From Tieghemostelium lacteum (Eukaryota > Evosea > Eumycetozoa > Dictyosteliales > Raperosteliaceae), in assembly GCA_001606155.1 (NCBI GenBank), contig LODT01000039.1, positions 496,001 to 560,000 on the forward strand: DNA of 64,000 nt, written 5' to 3'. Position numbers and translations under genes: made by a program. The notes beneath the pieces were generated by a model. The model made no database searches, had not been told where the DNA came from, and was given only the letters and a program-made list of their open reading frames with translations. Below, in pieces: positions 43,007-55,163 of the stretch (the stretch's first letter is position 1; the number at the start of each line of letters is the position of its first letter).

Positions 43007-44806
43007 CTCTTTAAAATAAATGTGTGTAATAAAAAAAAAAAATAAAAAAAAAATTTTTTTAAATAAAAAAAATGTTTGATGTTAGATATTTACATTTTGG
43101 GTTCATTTCGTAATCCATATTTACAAATAATTTAAATATTCAAATTTTTTAATCTAGTATTAGCATTCTTTCAATGAATTTCTAATTATATTTAATTTCT
43201 ACCAACATTTGATCTAATCACAAATCAACATCACCACACTATATTTTTTTTTTATCATTTTTATAAAAATTATAATATTTGTCACATGTAGACCAAATCA
43301 AGAATTAAATGAATTTCCATTATTCAATATTATTGAATTCTTTTTTAAGCTTAAAGAGAAAGATTAAAATAAGAAAAAAGATAAGATTGTAAAATGTAAA
43401 TATACAATTTTATTTTTACCATTAAATTGCCGAATGATGTTTAATTATCTGATATAGGTGAAACAAAAATTATAATTCCGTATTTCGATCTCTTATTTAT
43501 GAATATTCTTTCCCCAAAGTTGTCTTGAGTTTTTTAGGTGATTATGTGAAATTTTGACTTTGTTATGGATGATACGGATTGATTTTTTTTTTTAATTTTT
43601 TATTTTTTTTTTTCCCTTTATTTTCATTCGATTTATCAAAATTATCATTTATTTCTATCCAATAAAGAGGTAATGTACATATGCCAATTGAATATCAAAA
43701 ATAGCAGTTCAAATGAAAATATAAAAAAAATTAATAGGGGTATTAGTTTTTTTTTGCACTTCCCCCTCGTACACACACTTCTCATTTCCATTCTATGAAA
43801 GCACTCAAGCAACCAATAACCACCGATAATCTTTAGTTTGATAAATCTGTGTGTGCAATCTAAAACCTATAATTATAATTGCCATCCTCAATCAGATAAG
43901 ATAAAAAAAATCTAAATATAATATATTTTATTTATTTTAATTTAAATTATTTAATTGAAAAAAAAAAAAAAAAACATTAAAAAAGGATTGAAATTCTTTT
44001 TTTTTTTTAGTAGTTATTTTAGTTGTATTCATTTGTAAAACCTAAATATTTTATCTGCACCTACTCCCCTAGTCTCAACTATTTAATAAAATAGTATTTT
44101 TTTGTATTTTTTTTTGTATATTTTTTTTGTATATATAGTTACCACCTACCTCTTTGTACATTTACATACACATATTTATAAACAGATTTTTGTATATATA
44201 TTTTTTGTATATTAAAAAAAAAAAAAACATTTCCTATTTAACTTTTAAAATCTTGGAATTCATAAACTAAAGTTTGTGTCATATTTGAAATAGCTATTCT
44301 GAAGACAATAACAATAATTGACAATAACGACAATAGAAAACGACAATACTAATACTGCCCATCAATTACGCATATTATAGGATTGGAAAACTCCTCCTTT
44401 GATTCCAACTACTCATATAATTAGAATCTTTTTGGATTAACTATAGAGATATATTTTATAGTCTAAAGAAATATATATCCTGTATATTTAAAAAAAAAAA
44501 AATCAACCAAACCAAAAGTTTTTTTCCCTAGCATTCATATATATCTATTTATTTACATATATATAGATCCTCAGACACACAATCACGTTTTATTGTTTTT
44601 TTTTCAAATTGTATTTGCTATATATATATTTTTCACCAAACCACCCTTTATTGTAATTTCATTTTTTCCAACATTGTTGTAATTTTAAATATACCAATAC
44701 TATATAGTCCAACAACAACAACAACCACCTTCGTACTTTTTTCCCCACATTTTTCAAATAACCTGAATATACAACAAATTCAAATAACAACAACAAGAAT
44801 AGGAAT
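43007..44806. promoter_or_regulatory. Long 1.8 kb upstream region between catalase and a low-complexity orphan gene
   Basis: Very AT-rich, with repeated A/T runs (43029-43060, 43584-43617, 43961-43976, 44214-44227). It carries CA/TG boxes: ACACACAC at 43771-43778 and TGTGTGTG at 43848-43855, an inverted pair resembling the G-box type sites of dictyostelid developmental promoters. A CAA-rich stretch precedes the downstream ATG (44710-44800), probably 5' UTR. No protein-coding frame longer than noise is recognised. Confidence 0.4.
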
Positions 44807-45568
44807 ATGAACAAAATAATGCCTCAAAGAACATTTTCACCTCGTAGTTTTATGGGTGATCGTGGAATATCTATCGACAGTTTTGGAAGAGTTTTAAAGA
44901 ATGATATACTAGATGACGATGATGATGATGGGAAGATTGTGGCACCTAAACCATGGAAACCTTCACATTCTAAATCTCTTAGCAACTCTAAATTTGTAGA
45001 TGAAAATCTATTTGAAGAGGCAGGTCAAGAGATTCAAACTATAATTTTACACTCTTTTAATATATTTGAAGATTCAACATCCGATTATCCTCAACAACAA
45101 CAACAACAGCAGAGTATTAATAACCAACATCAACACTCTGCAGACATTTTATTGACTAGTACACCTACTATCACTAAACCTGCACCAAAGAGTTCTTCTT
45201 CGAATAGTAATAATAATAATCAACATCATTTTTCAACTATAACTACTTATACTAAACCTAAACCTAGTAAAAGTAGTAATAATAATAATAACAACAATAG
45301 TAATATAGATAGTAATAGCATAAGCGATAGCTTTACTTCAATTAGTCAAACTATCGGAAATTTAATAGAAAATTATTCCCAGGATTCTTTGATTGAATTA
45401 AAGATTCCATTTTTTTCACATTCACCTTGCTTTAGCGCAGATCCAATACCTTTGACACCACCAACACGTACACACAATCCAATCACTTTAAATCAAGCAT
45501 TTACCAATGGTGACTCTTATGGTGTTGAAATTGGTTTACTATCTATATCACCACCATTACATAGATAA
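44807..45568 (+). CDS. Low-complexity protein of unknown function
   Basis: A 253-residue single-exon frame from ATG 44807 (MNKIMPQRTFSPRSFMGDRG). The non-repetitive parts are the N-terminus (GISIDSFGRVLKNDIL, KPWKPSHSKSL) and a C-terminal segment (SIGNLIENYSQ-like, SLIELKIPFFSHS, IPLTPPTRTHNPITLNQAF). The middle has an Asp run, a poly-Gln run and Ser/Asn runs. There is no signal peptide, membrane segment or recognised domain. The organised ends and the long promoter favour a real, perhaps regulated, gene; part of the frame could still be chance. Confidence 0.6.
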   Translation: MNKIMPQRTFSPRSFMGDRGISIDSFGRVLKNDILDDDDDDGKIVAPKPWKPSHSKSLSNSKFVDENLFEEAGQEIQTIILHSFNIFEDSTSDYPQQQQQQQSINNQHQHSADILLTSTPTITKPAPKSSSSNSNNNNQHHFSTITTYTKPKPSKSSNNNNNNNSNIDSNSISDSFTSISQTIGNLIENYSQDSLIELKIPFFSHSPCFSADPIPLTPPTRTHNPITLNQAFTNGDSYGVEIGLLSISPPLHR

Positions 45569-45932
45569 ACCAATACATAATACCAAACCTCAAACCAAAA
45601 CCTCACCACTAGTAACATTATTTATAATAATCATCATCATCATCATCACTTTCCACTTAACCTTCTGTTTCTCTATTTTTTTATTAATTCCATCATGTGA
45701 ATCATATTATGGTAAATCATAGATATCAAATCCTTTTCAACATTGTAAGTCAAGGATATATAACCCAAAACCAAAAAAAAAAAAAAAAAAAAGAAATAAA
45801 ACAAATTATCTGTAAATATATCAAATACCAATTTAGTATTTATTTATTTTATAGTTTATTTATTATTATTCTTAAATATAAGTTATTATTTATAATTTAT
45901 ATTGAAGATCTAGATATTATATTCTGAAATAA
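45569..45932. other. Spacer between convergent orphan and RMD1-like genes
   Basis: AT-rich 3' region with a 22-base A-run near 45773-45792. Open frames here are low-complexity (ATC repeats giving poly-Ile) and not considered genes. Confidence 0.5.
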
Positions 45933-47369
45933 CTATCTACCAGTTTTCAGTGAGAATATAAATTGAATTACCATACATAAGAGTTCAAAGAAAATCAATA
46001 TTATGACAATCCATTCCAGTCTATTCGAACTCTTGGTTTCAATTTCAGATCTGCATGTATTAATAATTCCTTCTAGATGTTCTAATTTTTTTTTGACTAA
46101 TTTCACTCTAGGTTTGATATCCAAATAAGAATGGAATTTATTTTGAAACTTTTCATATTGAGTTTCAGTATTATTTAATCTAATGAAACAATTTATAATA
46201 AATTAGTATTATTTTTCTCTCTTTTTTTTTTGTTATTCTACTTACTCGAATGGTGAAATTATTGATAAATTGTGAAATGTTATTAAATTAGAATTCAAAA
46301 TTGATTTTAATTTAAAAACATTTCCAATCAATTGACCAGTTTTTGGTTCATTTGCATGAAATTTACCAGTTTTGGCAAGAGTATTGGGTATTTCTTGATA
46401 GGTTGTAATCATGTGATCAATGGTTTCCTCAAAATTTGAAATTTTAAGAGACTGTGATAATGTATTACTGGTTGATAGCTTTAATAGTATATCGTTGGTT
46501 TCCAAAGAGATGACATCATTGAATATAAATGAACCACTATTTGTTATATTAGCACCATTACTGGATTTAGTAGATGGTGATACAAAGTGATGTGAGGATG
46601 ATAAATTAATTGGGGTATTTAGATGATGATTGAAATTTTCAATATAAGACATTTCATCAATTAATTTAAAATCTAATGGATCAATTTTGTATTCATCAAA
46701 TAGTGTGAGTATTCTGTGTTGGAATTGACTTGATAGGTTCCAAAACACCATTACACCATAGTCATATACAACAATTAGACCATCATCATTCTCCTCTTCG
46801 GCTGTGGATGGCTGTTGAGGTGATTGATTGTGGTTTTGGGATATTGAATTTTGAAGATTCTCAGTGGATTGTTGTTGGGGTGTTGAGAAATTACTATTGG
46901 GGGTTGAGGAAATCTGAGGTGGAGTTTGATTAAACTCATTATTGGCCTGACATGAATAGTGTTGTTGGAAAATACTAGAATCTTTTTTGACTACCAGATA
47001 GTAAAAGTTTTTGTGATACTTTGGAGTCAGACCTAGATTGTATACCAGCTTACTACTCTTTATCAAATCCAGTGACTGTGACAAACAAAAACTAGTAACT
47101 TTTTTAAATTGATATTGAGGTGTTGGTGGAGGGTATATAGGCGATAGTCCAGAGTTACTATGTGCCAATAGACTTACAATTTGTTGAATAGGTGGCTTTA
47201 TTTCATTTCCACTATTCAAATTACTGTATATTTGATTTAGATGACCAAATTCATTTCTCTTTCTTTGGTGATCGGAATACTTATAAAATGGATTTTCAAA
47301 TATATTCTTTTCGATATCATTTGATATCATGTTGGGATTGGGTATATTATACATTGGTATATCTTTCAT
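45933..47369 (-). CDS. RMD1/RMND1-family (DUF155) membrane protein
   Basis: Exons 47369-46246 and 46179-45933 flank a 66 bp intron (GTAAGT...TTTCATTAG), giving 456 residues. The DUF155 core starts near residue 195 with VVYDYGVMVFWNL and continues through ISLETNDILLKLS and IDHMITTYQEIPNTLAKTG. Exon 2 supplies the family's C-terminal coiled coil (YLDIKPRVKLVKKKLEHLEG) and SNRLEWIVIILIFFELL, a tail transmembrane helix. Human RMND1 anchors mitochondrial ribosomes; yeast RMD1 and RMD8 are cytosolic-side relatives. An N-terminal Ser/Gln/Pro insert (about 155-190) is dictyostelid filler. No mitochondrial presequence is obvious, so it may be nearer to yeast RMD1 or RMD8. Confidence 0.86.
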
Positions 47370-48610
47370 TTTCTATTGCTATTCTTAAATATTATTGGTA
47401 ATTGTTTATAAATTAGGTGTATATAAATATATTTTAAATTATTTCTCTATTATTTATAGGTTAACATGGCACCTCTAATAAATGTATAATTTTATAAGGT
47501 ATAACTTTAAACCATTGAGTGTTGGATTAGATGATATGGTTTTTAAATTTGATTTTTTGTTTTTTGGAAAATTGATTTATATATAGTAATTTAGATAAAT
47601 CAAAAAAAAAAATAAAAAATAATAGTATTAAAATATGTATTTCTAATTTGGTGTTTGTTTGTTTGATGTTGGAGTATTGTGTTTACTCAATGTTTAGATT
47701 AATTACTGTTTTTTTGAATTTATTATAATAAGATCTTTTTTATTTTAAGATAATTGATTGTGACTATATGTAAAAATGGTATACTAACATAGTAGTACTA
47801 CTTTGATATTTAAACAATTAAATAAATAAAAAAAAATAATGGAAAATTGAGAAAGACAACTAGGGAAAAAAATTATAAAATACAACAAAAAGAATTTATG
47901 GAATATATAAAAATATGCATAAGAATTGAGTTGTTAATTATCTCTAGTAGTACTATTTGTCCAAAAGTGGTAAATTTATAAATACCAATGGTACGTTGTT
48001 GTGTCAAAATTATGTTTACCGTGTAAATCCAAACATAACCACATATCTAAACACACCACACATTTTGTCAGTCACACACACGTATTCTCTCACCATTTTT
48101 AAAAATTTCCTTATTACAATCTAGATAGTGAATCTAAACCAAAAAAATCATAATTATTCCTACCACCTCTTAAATATTTTGACTTGTAATATTACATGAT
48201 ATCGCATAGTGGTTATATTTTATGCTAATTGATACATCTAAACATAGACATACCATTATCTATAAAAGTATAAAACATCCAGTACACCCTAAACTTTACC
48301 ACCACCCCACTACCACCACCTACCAAATTCACTCCTTACATAAATTTACTTCTTTATATTCTCATTGTTATCATGATTTAAAATGTTTTCAATGAATGAG
48401 AAAAATAAAAGAACAACATTGTTGATAAATCATCATTTAATTATTATTTTATAAAACAATGAATTCAATTTTCCGATAGGTTGAGTGCATGAGATGTCAA
48501 ATTTTAAATAAGTGTATGTCGACAGTTTACATAGACAATAATTTAAAAATTTTTTTTTTTTGATTTTTATCAATCACCACTCTTACAACTAGTGTAATTA
48601 GAATTGTAAC
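47370..48610. promoter_or_regulatory. Divergent 1.2 kb upstream region, RMD1-like gene and nudC
   Basis: AT-rich, with two CA-rich patches (ACACACCACACA near 48050-48062 and CACACACACG near 48073-48082) and a CCACC-rich patch (48300-48325). These resemble dictyostelid C/G-box-like upstream elements, but binding is unproven. No gene is recognised. Confidence 0.4.
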
Positions 48611-49349
48611 ATGTCAACCGTTGAAAATACATTGCAACAAGAGTTACCATATAAGTGGACTCAAACACTTTCAGATGTCACAGTTACAATTCTATCTGAT
48701 ACACCAGTAAGATCACGAGATCTTTTGATAAAGATTGAAACAGATAGTCTACTAGTCAGAAATAAAACCACAGATAAGACATATATAGACGGTAAACTTC
48801 ATGCTTCTATAAAGAAATCCAATTCCATTTGGAGTATAGAAGATGGTAAAAATATAGTTATAGAATTGGCAAAATTAAAGAATCAAGAGTGGTGGAAATG
48901 TGTCATTCAAGGTCACCCTGAGATTGATACCACTCAAATTAAACCTGAAAACTCTCAATTATCTGATCTAGATGGTGAAACTAGATCAATGGTTGAAAAG
49001 ATGATGTTTAACCAAAGACAAAAAGCACAAGGTCTACCAACTACAGATGGTAACTAGATTTTCATATTTTAATTTAATTTCTATTTTTTGAGTGATATTT
49101 TTTTATGTTAAAATAGAAATTAAGAGTGAGAGATAAAAATGAATTCATTTGCTGATTTTATATTGATTTTTTTAATATTATGATTATATAGATATGGATA
49201 AGCAAAATGCATATAAAAAATTTATGGAAGAGGTATATTGATTATTATTCTTTTAGCTATTTGAATTAGATTTTACTAATATATAAATACAATTTTTAAC
49301 TGTAATATAGAACCCCAATTTTGATTTTTCTCAGGCTGAGTTTAAATAA
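48611..49349 (+). CDS. nudC: NudC, CS-domain nuclear migration protein
   Basis: Three exons: 48611-49049, 49192-49232 and 49311-49349, giving 172 residues. Introns are 142 and 78 bp with GTAACT/GTATAT donors and ATATAG acceptors. The CS (p23-like) domain spans about residues 10-105: YKWTQTLSDVTVTI, LLIKIETDSLLVR, DGKLHASIK, SIWSIEDGKNIVIELAK and WWKCVIQGHPEID. The last two small exons restore the conserved tail DKQNAYKKFMEENPNFDFSQAEFK, matching NudC proteins. NudC is an Hsp90-linked co-chaperone that stabilises dynein/LIS1. It is short because the N-terminal coiled coil of animal NudC is missing. Confidence 0.93.
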
Positions 49350-49519
49350 ATTATATTTATAAAAATTTAAATAGATTAAATGAATGAATTGATAAAGAAA
49401 TTAAATTTCCATATCAATATAAAATTGAATTATTGGAATTAATTTTCATCATTCGAACCCGCCTTTTTTTTTAATTTTGTTTTTTTTTTTTATTTATCCA
49501 ATTATTCAAATCTGTAGAA

Positions 49520-52500
49520 ATGTATATTGAAGATATTATAATTGATGGTTTTAAATCATATGCAAACAGAACTGTTGTTGAATCATTAGATCCAACATTT
49601 AATGCAATTACAGGATTGAATGGTAGTGGAAAAAGTAATATCTTAGAAGCAATTTGTTTTGTGTTGGGTATATCCAATCTTTCACAGGTTAGGGTATCTA
49701 ATCTGGTTGAATTAGTATATAAACAAGGACAAGCTGGTGTGTCGAAAGCTAGTGTTACTATTACATTTAATAACTCATATAAAGAAGGTTCACCAGTTGG
49801 ATATGAACAATACGATAAAATCACTGTTACAAGACAAGTATGTGTTTATAACTACTCTTTTGATCAAATGTAATAGTAGCTTTAGTACTAAAACTAAATT
49901 TTATTGATATAGGTTGCAATAGGTGGTAGAAATAAATATTTGATAAATGGACACAATGCACAATTGAATAGAGTTCAAAATCTCTTTCATTCAGTTCAAT
50001 TGAATATAAATAACCCACATTTTCTTATTATGCAAGGTAGAATTACAAAAGTTCTCAATATGAAACCACCAGAGATTTTGGCAATGATTGAAGAGGCAGC
50101 AGGTACTAGAATGTTTGAGATGAAGAAGATTGCAGCTCTCAATACTATTGAAAAGAAACAAAAAAAGGTAGATGAGATTAAGAAGATTCTAGAGGAAGAG
50201 ATTACTCCCACTCTAGAGACTCTCAGAAAAGAGAGATCTGATTATATGACATGGACAAACAGTTTAAATCAATGTGAACGTTTGAATAGATTCACAATTG
50301 CCTATGATTTGGTAAAGAATGAAGAATCAGTAAAGAATGCCTCTACTCAATTAGCACAGCTTAATAAGGAATTGGAGGAATCTCATCAAGCTAAAGCTGA
50401 TGCTGAAAAGGAGTTACAGAAACTTAAAGCTCAAATCAAAAAACTCATGGAAAAGAAGGATCTAAACAATCAATTGTCAAAAATGGAAAAACAAGAGGAA
50501 GAACTCTCATTGGAATTAGTTAAACACCAGTCATCTTTTAAACATCAAAAAGAACTGTTGGATAAGGAGTCATCAATGGTAAAGAACCTCTTGTTGAATA
50601 AAGAGGAGATTGATCAATCCATTAAAGAAAAGACCAAATCCAAAGAGATTCTAGAGAAAAAGATTGAAAATATAGTTCAAGAGAACAACCAGTTGAATCA
50701 AGAACTCAAATCAATGCAAAAGAAGTTCTTGGACATGCAAGCTGGTATCACTGATGGTGATACTGAAAATGGTTCATTTACCGAACAAATGATGGAATAC
50801 AAAAGAGAGGTTGTTAATGCCCAATCTGAATTGAAACAGGCTGAAATCAGAATTAAACATATCAACAATGAACTACAAGCCAAGAAAAAACTAGTTAATC
50901 AAGAGGCATCGGATCACAAAAAGATGCAATCTGAATTCACTGTTGTAGAAAAAGAGTTAAAAAAACTTCAACAACAAATGGATCAATTGAAATTTGATCC
51001 TTCTAGAGACCAAGAACTACTCAAGAAGAAAAAAGAATTGGACCCTGTTGTTGGTCAATTGCGTGAGGAAGTTGGTATCATGTCAGCTAAACTCTCTGGT
51101 GCTGAGTTTATCTATACTGATCCAAGTAAGGATTTTGATAAATCAAAAGTTCGTGGTGTTGTTGCCAATCTTATAACTCTTCGTGATCCCAATACCTTGA
51201 CAGCTCTGGAAATCTGTGCTGGTGGAAAACTTTATAATGTAGTTATTGAAGATGAAGCTACTGGTAAGGCATTGTTAGCCAAAGGTAACTTACAAAAGAG
51301 ATTTACATTTTTACCACTGAATCGTATTGATGGACGTACTATTGAATCATCAAAAGTTAAACAAGCAGAGAAACTAGTTGGTAAAGAGAATATCCAACCA
51401 GCCATTTCTCTCGTTGAATATGATAAATCACTAGAGAACGCAATGAATTTTGTCTTTGGTACCACTTTTATTGCAAAAGATAAATCTCATGCTCAAAAGG
51501 TTGCATTTGATCCTAACGTAAAGACCAAAACCATTTCATTGGAGGGTGATGAATATAATCCATCAGGTTCATTGACTGGTGGTTCTACCAGTAACAGAGA
51601 TTCTCTATTGTCCAGAATTCAAAAGCTGAATGAAAGTAATTCCAAATTGAAAAAAATGCATTCCGAGTTGGAGAAGGTAAATTTAGAATTGGCAAATTCA
51701 AAATCCTCATCAGATCAGTACAAGAAACTCCATCATGAGCTGGAATTGAAGCAACATGAGTTCCGTTTGATTAATGATCGTTTGAAATTGAATCCTCAGC
51801 ATCAACTATTGGAAAATATCAAAGAGATGGAACAATCGATTCAAAACGATACTGAATTGATTAGAAAATCAAAAGAAAAGGAAAAAGAGTTCTCTGAAAA
51901 GACTAGAAAACTAGAGGAGCAAGCTAATAATTTCCAATCTAATCGTGATAAATTCTTAAAGAATATGGAGAAGAAATTGGCACAGACTAAAGAAGAGGTA
52001 GCCAAATCCAATAAGATTGTACAACAAGAGTCACAAGGTATCATGCAGATACAAATGGAGCTAGAGCAATTAGAAATTGAGTTGAAACAAATTCAAAAAC
52101 AAATTGATAAAGGTAATGACGGTTTGGTATCTAAATTACAAAAAGAGCTAAAAGAACAAGAATCATTGATGGAGGAGACTCGTGAAAGATACCAAGAGCT
52201 GAAAGATTCATTGGAAGAGAAGAGACAAGCAATCCAAAGTCAAAATCAAGCCTTTTCAGAAATGACCACCAAACAAGAGGATCTTCAGAAACAAATGATT
52301 GATCTGGATGTTACCATTAAACAATTGGATCACAAAAAAACTCGTTTCCATAAAGACCAAGAGGATATAAGTAAACAAATTGAATCTGATCTCAAAAAGT
52401 ATCAATGGATCAAAACTGAGAGACATCAATTTGGAAAAGAACATGGTGATTATGACTTTAAGAACCAAAATCCACAAAAAGTCAGAAAACAACTGATTGA

Positions 52501-53149
52501 GCTAACCAATGAAATTGAAAGACTCTCTAAAACCATCAACAAAAAAGTAATGACCATGTATGAAAAGGCTGAACAAGAGTACCAAGAACTCATGAGCAAA
52601 AAGGAAATTGTAGAAAATGATAAATTGAAGATTGAAAATGTCATTGCAGAGTTGGACGAAAAAAAGAATGAGTCTCTCAAACAGACTTGGGTAAAGGTAA
52701 ATCAAGATTTTGGAAGTATATTTTCAACATTGTTGCCTGGAACCTCAGCAAAGTTGGAACCACCAGAAGGAAAAACAGTTTTGGATGGTTTGGAAGTTAG
52801 AGTTGCCTTTGGAGATCATTGGAAAGAATCATTGACTGAATTGTCTGGTGGTCAAAAATCACTTTTGGCTCTCTCTCTAATCTTGTCATTACTGTTATTT
52901 AAACCAGCTCCAATGTATATTTTAGATGAAATTGATGCAGCTTTAGATCTCTCACATACTCAAAATATTGGTATGATGTTGAAAAAACATTTTACCACTT
53001 CACAATTTATTGTGGTTTCTCTTAAAGAGGGTATGTTTAATAATGCAAATGTACTATTTGAAACTAAATTTGTAGATGGTGTCAGTAAAGTCACCAGAAG
53101 AGCTTTAAAAGATACAAGAAAACAACAAGCCTCAAAGTCAACTAAATAA
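49520..53149 (+). CDS. smc2: Condensin subunit SMC2
   Basis: Exons 49520-49837 and 49913-53149 flank a 75 bp intron (GTATGT...GATATAG), giving 1184 residues. The ATPase head has Walker [10 protein letters not shown] (about 32-40) and, at the far end, signature LSGGQKS (about 1083) and Walker [13 protein letters not shown] (about 1107). Between are two long coiled-coil arms and a hinge (about 520-660, [22 protein letters not shown]). [20 protein letters not shown] and [29 protein letters not shown] place it in the SMC2 clade. It heterodimerises with SMC4 in condensin for mitotic chromosome compaction. Nothing odd is seen. Confidence 0.97.
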
Positions 53150-53834
53150 ACTTGATCACTGATCAGTAGATCCAATTTGTAAATTTCATTATAAATTCAC
53201 AGGAATCAATTGAGTACTTGTACATTTTAAAAGAAAATACGAAAAGTTAGTGGAAATCAAAAGGATTATTGCGGGGTATTAATAACCCTTTCAATACTTT
53301 TGGTTGTATTTTAAGGCTTTTTTCTGGTATTCAAATTTGATCAATTTTTACGGGGTAGGTGAGGCCTCAATTAAACAAAACTCCCCAGTTTTGAATAAAT
53401 ATTTTAAAAGTACAATGAATATTCTCATTTTATATTTACTAAATATCCAAAAATATCATTATCCTTAGGATAGTTTATTATCGAGTTATCTAAAGTTTTA
53501 AAAATTTATTGATTGTCACAAAGATTTTATGCTTTCCCAATCAATATTACTCTTTCCAAATAAAATCACGATTTGTAGTTAAAGATGAAAATTCCAATGA
53601 ATTTTTTTTTTAAATAAATATCCTGCAAAACGTTAATCGCCATTAAAATTTTAAATAAAACTTTTTTTTTTTTTTTCTTTTTTCATATTTTACAATATCA
53701 TATATACCTTTTTTTAAAAGTATTTATACTCCGAAATTTCACACATTATCTTATATTTTTGCAGATTTTATTAATACATTTACATATTTAAAAAAAATTA
53801 TAATAATATAAAAAAATATTACAAAAAAAAAGGA
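53150..53834. other. Spacer upstream of the triple-saposin gene
   Basis: AT-rich, with two G-rich patches (GCGGGGTATT near 53274 and CGGGGTAGGTGAGG near 53350), the likely promoter elements of the downstream gene. A long T-run is at 53660-53680. No gene is recognised. Confidence 0.4.
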
Positions 53835-54869
53835 ATGAAATATTTAGTAGTTTTATTATTGGCAATTCTCGCCTTTTCCTCAAATGTTAATGCTGCTTCC
53901 AATTTGGAATGCGAATTATGTGGTTTCGTTGTAAGTTATGTTGAAGGATATGTCAGCAACAACGCCTCAGAAGCTACCATTATTCAAGAAGCCGAAAAGA
54001 TCTGCACTTTTGTTCCAGGTGATCTCCAATCAACTTGTGACACTTTAGTTCAATCCTACTTACCAGAAATCATCTCATTCCTCTCCAACAAAGTATCATC
54101 CTCAGTTATTTGTCAAAAGATTGGAATGTGCTCCAACAAAACTGCCACCAAAACTGTCGGAGGTGCTGTTGAATGTTCACTCTGTGAATTCTTAGTTAGC
54201 ACCATTGAAAAGTACCTCTCTGGTAACGCCACTGAAACACAAATTATCCAATTCTTAGACAATGACTGTAAGATCTTTGGTGGTCTTGCCAACACTTGTC
54301 AATCATTGGTTAACCAATGGGCACCAACCATCATTGCAAAACTCTTAAACAATGAACCACCCGCCACTGTCTGCCAACAAATTAAATTGTGCACCAGTTC
54401 TTCATTTGCCAATAAATCCAAAAAAGACAAAGAATCTCAAGTCTTGTGTCTTTTGAAACAATTAGCCAAAGAAGAAGACGCCATCTCATGTACCGTCTGT
54501 GAATTCATCTTCAAAGAAGTCGAAACCTTTGTTGAACAAAACCAAACTGAATCTGAAATTATCGCTGCCGTCGCTCAAGAATGTAACATTTTAGTTGTTC
54601 CAACTTTTGTTCAAATCTGTCAATCCATTGTTGACCAATATGCTCCACAAATCATCCAATACGTTCTCAACCAAGAAACCCCACAATCTGCCTGTACCTT
54701 ATTAGGTCTCTGCGGTGGTTCCTCTGAATCTGGTTCTGGTTCTTATTCTGAATCTTCTGGTTCACAATCATCTGCCAGTGGTTCATCTTTCTCTGGTTCA
54801 TCATTTTCTGGATCATCTTTCTCTGGAACTGGTTCATCCTCCGGTGGATTCAAAATCTTAATCCAATAA
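53835..54869 (+). CDS. Secreted protein with three saposin B domains
   Basis: A 344-residue secreted protein starting at ATG 53835 with a signal peptide (MKYLVVLLLAILAFSSNVNA). Three saposin-B units follow at about 24-100, 112-190 and 216-292, each opening with C-x-x-C (CELC, CSLC, CTVC), then a middle Cys pair and a closing CxxxxxC (CQKIGMC, CQQIKLC, CTLLGLC). Each has N-glycosylation sequons. A Ser/Gly-rich tail ends the protein. Saposin domains bind or disrupt lipids; dictyostelid relatives act in phagosomes against bacteria or as lipid chaperones. Codon use is strongly biased to C-ending codons (ATC, ACC, CAA), unlike neighbours, which suggests very high expression. Confidence 0.92.
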   Translation: MKYLVVLLLAILAFSSNVNAASNLECELCGFVVSYVEGYVSNNASEATIIQEAEKICTFVPGDLQSTCDTLVQSYLPEIISFLSNKVSSSVICQKIGMCSNKTATKTVGGAVECSLCEFLVSTIEKYLSGNATETQIIQFLDNDCKIFGGLANTCQSLVNQWAPTIIAKLLNNEPPATVCQQIKLCTSSSFANKSKKDKESQVLCLLKQLAKEEDAISCTVCEFIFKEVETFVEQNQTESEIIAAVAQECNILVVPTFVQICQSIVDQYAPQIIQYVLNQETPQSACTLLGLCGGSSESGSGSYSESSGSQSSASGSSFSGSSFSGSSFSGTGSSSGGFKILIQ

Positions 54870-55163
54870 ATTAATTAAATATATTTTAGAAATATATAAT
54901 TTATTGGTAATCTATATATATATATTTAGTTTTCCAAGTACTAAATAAATCCGAAATTCAAAAAAAAATATTAAATTTATTTATTAAAACCATACCCTTT
55001 TTGTAATTAATTATTGTTTATTATCTTATTTGATTGAAAAGAAAATTACAGAAACAGGATAAAGATCCTTTTAGTTTAATGGTTGGAACCACACATCCAT
55101 TAATAGGAAATTGCACAAAATACTTTTTTTCAAAAAAAATAAATACTAGTAGTTTTTTAAACC

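Noticed and set aside
45507-45927. Two hydrophobic plus-strand frames after the orphan gene
   Set aside because: ATC microsatellite and A/T runs create Ile/Lys-rich text; no start context or homology.
52256-53175. Minus-strand frames opposite SMC2
   Set aside because: Antisense of coiled-coil coding; no independent support.
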